Assembly (NCBI RefSeq): GCF_025766255.1
Contig: NW_026516734.1
Span: 1-64,000 of the forward strand
Origin: Zychaea mexicana
Taxonomy: Eukaryota; Mucoromycota; Mucoromycetes; Mucorales; Lichtheimiaceae
Direction of reading: 5' to 3'
Length of the DNA stretch: 64,000 nucleotides
In this document: piece after piece, positions 59,199 to 64,000 of the stretch
Layout: every line of letters starts with the position of its first letter
Position numbering within the stretch: the first letter of the stretch is position 1
Notes under the pieces: generated by a model
What the model was told of the DNA's origin: nothing
The model's database searches: none
What the model saw: only the letters and a program-made list of their open reading frames with translations
Program-made: the position numbers and the translations under genes

Positions 59199-59570
59199 TT
59201 AAAGTTGGCGGCTTCCTGGTTGTTGTGGTTTGCTGTCGTCGTCAATGCCCAACCGTTTCCGAGCGTCGGCACTGCGTTGTTGACTTGTAGAACTGTTGGC
59301 TAAACGTCTTCGCTTGGCCACGAAGCGGCTACTTGAAGATGCTTCTGCCGATGCTACAGTGTCGATAGCCGTGTCCTTTTTTTTGGTTTTGGTTTCACTT
59401 AGGGTTTGATTGAATAGGTTATCCTTTTCTTTGTCGCCTCCTTGTTGTGCAACCTTCTTTGCCATTTCAACGCGCCGGGCTTCTTCTTGTTGATGCAGTT
59501 CTCTTAAGCTGTCCAATTCTTCAACATCACTAATGTCGAGCGTGATGGCGGTAGGAACTCTGCGAATCAT
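59199..59570 (-). CDS. CDC26: CDC26-like anaphase-promoting complex subunit
   Basis: Single exon, 123 aa. The N-terminus MIRRVPTAITLDISDVEELD matches the short CDC26 signature (MLRR-PT-L-L---D-EEL) that inserts into the TPR groove of Cdc16/APC6. The rest is charged and low in complexity, with a basic patch FVAKRRRLA. Yeast Cdc26 is 124 aa, about the same size. The frame is open 17 codons further upstream (to 59621), but the second ATG gives the family start. Only the first 20 or so residues carry family information, so confidence is moderate. Role if correct: stabilises the APC/C ubiquitin ligase in mitosis. Confidence 0.6.
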   Translation of the reverse strand: MIRRVPTAITLDISDVEELDSLRELHQQEEARRVEMAKKVAQQGGDKEKDNLFNQTLSETKTKKKDTAIDTVASAEASSSSRFVAKRRRLANSSTSQQRSADARKRLGIDDDSKPQQPGSRQL

Positions 59571-60083
59571 TTGAATGGAAGGAGCAGAAATGGATTTAAA
59601 AAATGCGTAAGAAGAAAACACACTGACAAGAGCGGCATAACAGTTGTATTGTACTTTTTTAAAATAAGCTCTAATGACAACACTATTGATGACGTGTGCT
59701 CTGTGGTTCTAAGAAACAGCTCCTCTCCACCTGTTTCTAAAGTTGATACTGATGGCAGCTGAAGAAGTAGGTATCATGCTTCAACCTTTATACATCATGA
59801 TCATAATACTGAATAAAGATCTGTAGCCGCAATATTTCAGATAAGAAATCGTCCCACGAGTCACTATCCTTACTCGCGGCTGTTATGCAGCACATACTGC
59901 TCGGGGCATGGTATATGAAAACAGATGTAGCGGTTGTGCCCAGTGGCTAGGCTATGCGATACTTCCACAGTGCTTGCGTAAACAATGACATGTGTTATAC
60001 ATACTATTTTGTCAAACAGGTATTACAAGAGGTGTGATACACTCTTCTTCTTCTCTAGCACAACTTCCTGAAAACATCAAATA
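59571..60083. other. Intergenic
   Basis: Between the CDC26-like start and the acidic membrane-protein stop. No supported gene. Confidence 0.5.
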
Positions 60084-60696
60084 TTATTTTTTCTTGTTAT
60101 ACTTGGTCTCTTCGTTGTCGCTATCTTCCTCATCGTCAGCGATATTGAATAATGGTGTACGTGGCTCATTGCTGTTCTCGTTTGTAGCAGCAGGAGGAGC
60201 AAAAGAAGAGCCATGAGTGGTGTCCATAGTAGCGCCTTGCATATCGCCAAACTCTTCATCCTCGTCGCGGCCAATACTATCCCCATCCTCATCATCTACG
60301 CTTCTTCGGTCCTGGCGCCAGTTCCTCCGATCTGCGAAACGACCGTGCTCTTCCTCCTCTTCATCTTCTATATCATATTGGCCACCACTTAAAAGGCCTA
60401 TTCGTGATTCTGGATCGCCTTGCTCCTCATCACCAACATCGTATCCGCGTCTTCGTCTTGGTTCTGTGGGGCGTAGTTGGAAGCTACGTTGGTTCGGTAG
60501 TAGTCGGTTTGCCCGCTTCAGGCAAAAGCACATGCCTACGCCTAGCAAAAGAACCACGATATACTAAAACCAGGAGTAAGCAAAACGGGTAAGAGAGCCA
60601 AGACAAAAATAAGCAGGGTTATCCAAGTGCAAAACGTACGATAACAATCGTGGATGGAATGTCGTAATCTTTTGGTGGGCCTCGTTTACTTAGCAT
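60084..60696 (-). CDS. Small single-pass membrane protein with acidic tail, unknown
   Basis: Two exons (60696-60640, 60563-60084, intron 76 nt) give 178 aa. MLSKRGPPKDYDIPSTIVI in exon 1 runs straight into YIVVLLLGVGMCFCLKR in exon 2, making one membrane helix at about residues 15-34 with a short basic N-terminus. The remaining about 140 residues are Arg/Asp/Glu-rich (DIEDEEEEEHGRFADRRN) with a hydrophilic end. There is no signal peptide, so it is probably a tail-out anchored protein of the endomembrane system. No family is recognised. Confidence 0.6.
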
Positions 60697-61379
60697 TGTA
60701 GAAATCTAAAAGCATCAAATTTCAGACCATTGCAGCTAATTTTAAAAAGAACATATGCAGGAAAAAAAGCTTATTGTTACCCTGATTCTCTTGTTCTTTT
60801 CACCAAAATATATGCGTGAATATAAAAGTGTGTGTGGGGCGTCGTCGATCCAAAACCCGGAGAAACGGCGCCGTGACGAGCAGGCCCGATGAAATTTATG
60901 CAGTTTTCTCACCAACGTCAATCTTCACAAACGAGTAGCAGATATTAGCTGCATAACGACAATATCATGCGCACAGACGAAGGCAGCTTTCAAACAGATC
61001 ATCAGAACACATTCTTAATATTGCTTTATCATTTTGAGCCGCTTCGTTCACAGTATATCAAGTATCATTATACAGGTATTAGGCTGCTGAAGAGCCTTCA
61101 GAAAAAGTACTAATCACTCGGACGAAGCCAAGCCAGAACACCCACCAGTTGAACAGGTCAATGGAAAGCTAAGCGTCAGAACCAAAATAAACCAGTGCTC
61201 TACTATGGACAATGCCGCAGTCACTCGTCTTTACCCGACCTGTACATAGCGTTTGCTCGTATTTCGCCCTTTTCCTTCGATGCAAAACACGAGCACCTCT
61301 CAACGATGATCGTCCATTTTCTCTATTGTAGCCACAATTAAGTATGACAATAAACGATGTATATGCAGTCTCTATTTAT
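60697..61379. other. Intergenic
   Basis: Promoter of the acidic membrane-protein gene on the left and 3' end of the methyltransferase on the right. No gene or repeat is seen. Confidence 0.5.
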
Positions 61380-62390
61380 TCAGTCAAAATCAATCATCAT
61401 GTTGCAAAACATAAGCGTCGTAAAGGTATCATCGGCTGCCTTGATCTGTCCGTCTGCCCGTCGTTGCCCGACAAACACAAAGACTTGCTCTTCCTCTCCT
61501 AGCAATCCACCAGGTATTAATTTCTTTTCACCATCGTCACCACTGTCGTCGTCGTCTTCATCTTGTTTAAATTCGAGTTTGCGGACGGGCTCATAATCAA
61601 AGTAGCGACCGAAATAATCCTGCCAAAATCCAGATTCCTTTTCCAGCGAACGACACTTGTATCCGATCACGATCTTGGTCGTTGGTGAGCAGATCTCGAT
61701 TAAAGACTGCGTCAAGATATCAAAGAGTTCGGGAAAGTAGACACAGTCGCTGATCAGAATCAGATCGATGGGACCCTCTTTAAGAATAGCCGACGCATCG
61801 CTGGTGTTGCCCCAATGTAGACGTTCGACACGTACGGTTGCCGAATTATCATCAACAATGTGTTGATAGTGCTGAGTGACATTATCTCGGATCAGCGGCA
61901 AGACAGGTTCCAGGTCCGTAATAATCATTTCGCATGGTTGCCGTAACATGTTGGCTAGCCAAATGCCAACATAGCCGGTGCCTGCGCCTAGCTCGAGAAT
62001 TCGAAATGGTTGGGTAGGTACAGGGCTTGGATCGTTGCGGAAATACTGGGCAGGAATGGGCGATTTCGGGTCGACTCGGGTATCGGGATAGAAATAAGAC
62101 TGAAGTATATATGCGCTGTTGTTGTTGATGCGATGCAAAATAACAGTAAGCAATTTATCCAGCAAGCCCTCCTTCCCCTTTGTCTTCGTTTTTCTCTACA
62201 AGACATACGCATGCCAAATTTTACCAGCCAGCCCAAACTGTTCGACATCTTGTTTAAGAGACAAATGGGACAACGTGTTCTTCCATGCACTCGGAGGTCC
62301 TTCTGACGCGACGACATTGAGACCTTCGGGACAATTGCCAACCAGAAAGTCGTATTCATCCTTGCTACGATCGGAAATGGCAGGCGCCAT
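61380..62390 (-). CDS. METTL-type (seven-beta-strand) methyltransferase
   Basis: Two exons (62390-62209, 62115-61380, intron 93 nt) give 305 aa. The SAM-binding motif I is ILELGAGTGYVGIWLA; motif II is MIITDLEP; the post-motif LILISDCVYFPELFD matches the lysine methyltransferase branch (Methyltransf_16), as does the preceding GKIWHAAYILQSYF across the splice. Members of this branch methylate lysines on translation factors, chaperones or ribosomal proteins; the substrate here cannot be told. The C-terminal 60 residues include an acidic insert (DEDDDDSGDDGE). Confidence 0.82.
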
Positions 62391-62508
62391 CGGACCTCGG
62401 GCTATTCTTTAATAAAGTTTTTTTCAAAGAAAGAAAAAGAACAAAGAAGAAAAAATAATATCCTATGGTGGGGCAAATACACGCCTTCTTTTATTGAAAT
62501 TCAGCTTA

Positions 62509-63098
62509 TTAAAGAGATGCTGAACGGTGGGTCATCAATGAAGGACCTTGAACAAGAATGCAAGGGCCACCGGCAATGATATCGAGGCCGGCTTCACGGG
62601 CATAGTCCATCACATCCTTGTCCTCGGCCCCAGGCTGCAGCCAGATCTTTTCGATGCCAAGTTCTTTTGCCTGTTTGAGAACTTGTAAAGTAACTTTTGG
62701 AGGTGTAATAATCGAAATGGCAGATTTGCTGGGATCCTTTAATTTGTCAATGCTGGCAATAGCAGGAATCGATTCGACCGCCGATTCTTTCTGGATGATA
62801 TATCATTAAACATATTTCGTAAAACTTATTAGTAGAGTGAAGCATAAGACCCCTGAGAGATGAAGAGTGAGAGAACAGTAGCATACGTGGTTGACAGGGA
62901 TTACTGGAAGGCTGTTAGCCTGGTACCTAGCAAATTTGTTTTATTTTTAAAAAAAATAACCAATCGTACACATACTACAATGTAGTTTTTTCCTTACCAT
63001 CGCAGCACACGATTGCCATACTTGGAGCGATCAGTGCTTGCTCCAACGACGGCGAACTCATTAGCAGTAATAAATCTGTAAGCTGTTACTGGGTTCAT
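62509..63098 (-). CDS. CoA-binding domain protein (YccU/CoA_binding_2-like)
   Basis: Three exons (63098-62998, 62926-62887, 62790-62509) give 140 aa, a typical length. The Rossmann fold starts FAVVGASTDRSKYGNRVLRWYQ, then PVIPVNHKE, ISIITPPKVTLQVLKQA, GIEKIWLQPGAED and the end GGPCILVQGP, all family hallmarks. The frame stays open upstream to an ATG at 63179, which would add a 27-residue Arg/Ser-rich segment (MTQRLLATLFSLERIVSPR) that could be a mitochondrial presequence; which start is used cannot be decided here. Function beyond CoA binding is unknown. Confidence 0.85.
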
Positions 63099-63179
63099 TG
63101 GAAAAACAAAAGAAGTGTGTGGTCGTGGGGAAACGATTCTTTCAAGGGAAAATAAAGTAGCAAGCAACCTTTGTGTCAC

Positions 63180-64000
63180 CGGAATTGCAAAATCCGTTAC
63201 TTAGTAATAGTTAATTCGCGCATTGATGCAAGCCTTGCGTACCTTGAATCTGTTGAACTTGAAAGTTTGATAGTCAGAGACGACAGCATGGATTGTGGCT
63301 ATTACCAAGTACGACTCAGTGGATCCGTTAGGCTTTGATTTTGTAGATTTTCGGCATAATCGTTACCAACCGTAGCTGCCAACGCGGCAACAAACCGCAC
63401 TCGGCTCTAAATTCAAACAGACAACGATGAGATGAAGATCATTATCAACGATAAATCATAAACCCTCCAATAGCTCCCTCTTGGCTACTACGGTTACATA
63501 CTATGATAGTGCAACGAAGGAATCAACTGTAAAAGACAGCATTACAGAAGCCATTTAAAAAGTATTATCATCCGTCAAAAGTATCACTACTAATACTCAT
63601 GCTCGATTATTCGCATTGTTTGTACTCAACTATAGTCTGACACTTGCAGTTTACTCGGAGCTGACGTTTACAAAGTGGCGACGGGATTTCATCGGGCACG
63701 AGCCTGGAATAATGCTTCCATGTTTACAAAGAAAACTGATTAACCACTCCTCAAGCGTCATAATATAAAGTGTGAGAAACTTACACGCCTTAACTGTTAT
63801 TTCACTTATCATATGTGGAAGATACATTTACACAGGGGTTGGGCTTGGGGATATCAATAAAGATTTGCGACACGGATGAGCTACTTTTTCTACATGTCCC
63901 AAATTTTACGAGTTCGTCGATACGCTTATCATTCTGCTGAAGGTTGCACTGTAAACCATCGCTGTTGGTAGATTATCGTCATGCTAGCGCTATCATTACT
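63180..64000. other. Gene-free right end with a dispersed repeat
   Basis: No supported gene. Contains the dispersed repeat listed at 63265-63500. Confidence 0.5.
63265..63500 (+). repeat. Dispersed repeat, copy B
   Basis: Related to 16950-17215 in the same orientation: TTGATAGTCAGAGAC at the left, then CCTCCAATAGCTCCCTCTT near the right. About 46 kb from copy A. Non-coding. Confidence 0.6.

Noticed and set aside
1..64000. tRNA and rRNA genes
   Set aside because: No convincing T-loop (GTTCRANNC) with matching arms and no rRNA segment was found by reading; a tRNAscan run would settle it.

Overview
The window is nuclear DNA of a filamentous fungus, most likely an early-diverging Mucoromycota/Mucorales species. 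The reasons are the intron-dense housekeeping genes (introns mostly 70-160 nt with GTAAGT-like donors, up to 27 exons in one gene), a TOK-type outward-rectifier K+ channel, a vacuolar GH38 mannosidase, a Crypton with a GCR1-like domain, and abundant small DNA transposons. No prokaryotic signal is present. I reconstructed most genes from splice sites; summed exon lengths divisible by three and intact family motifs support each model.

Layout. 1-1280: no resolvable gene. 1281-16249, nearly all minus strand: tafazzin, an ataxin-3/Josephin deubiquitinase, a PKA regulatory subunit without its dimerisation domain, the HDEL receptor ERD2, a site-2 protease, an NTF2-like protein and a TOK K+ channel. 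16250-18402: gene-free with a dispersed repeat. 18403-31202, mainly plus strand: RPS26, alpha-mannosidase (27 exons), ATP synthase subunit d, prefoldin 1 (minus), and a P-loop sulfotransferase-like gene broken by a pogo-like MITE. 31845-33476: a secreted SGNH/GDSL hydrolase (minus).

33480-46630 is a repeat island: a unit of about 5.4-5.7 kb is present in two full tandem copies plus a partial third. Each full unit carries a seven-exon gene of an uncharacterised family with a possible PD-(D/E)XK-like core. Copy 2 is intact (542 aa); copy 1 is a pseudogene (nonsense codon, two AT-rich insertions). The unit also carries a dense array of GCGAAC-like motifs, long inverted repeats, a minisatellite and small conserved ORFs. 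It is followed by a pogo-like element (46798-47627) and an apparently intact Crypton tyrosine-recombinase gene (47881-50665). Beyond 52451 ordinary genes resume: a Pcs60-like acyl/oxalyl-CoA synthetase with a peroxisomal-type C-terminus, a stretch with another TA-flanked transposon and a decayed coding fragment, ribulose-phosphate 3-epimerase, a CDC26-like APC/C subunit, a small acidic membrane protein, a METTL-type methyltransferase and a CoA-binding protein.

The conserved genes do not form a pathway. They are a typical eukaryotic mixture of mitochondrial membrane, ER/Golgi membrane, protein quality control and carbon metabolism functions. The part most likely to hold something undescribed is the 33.5-50.7 kb island.
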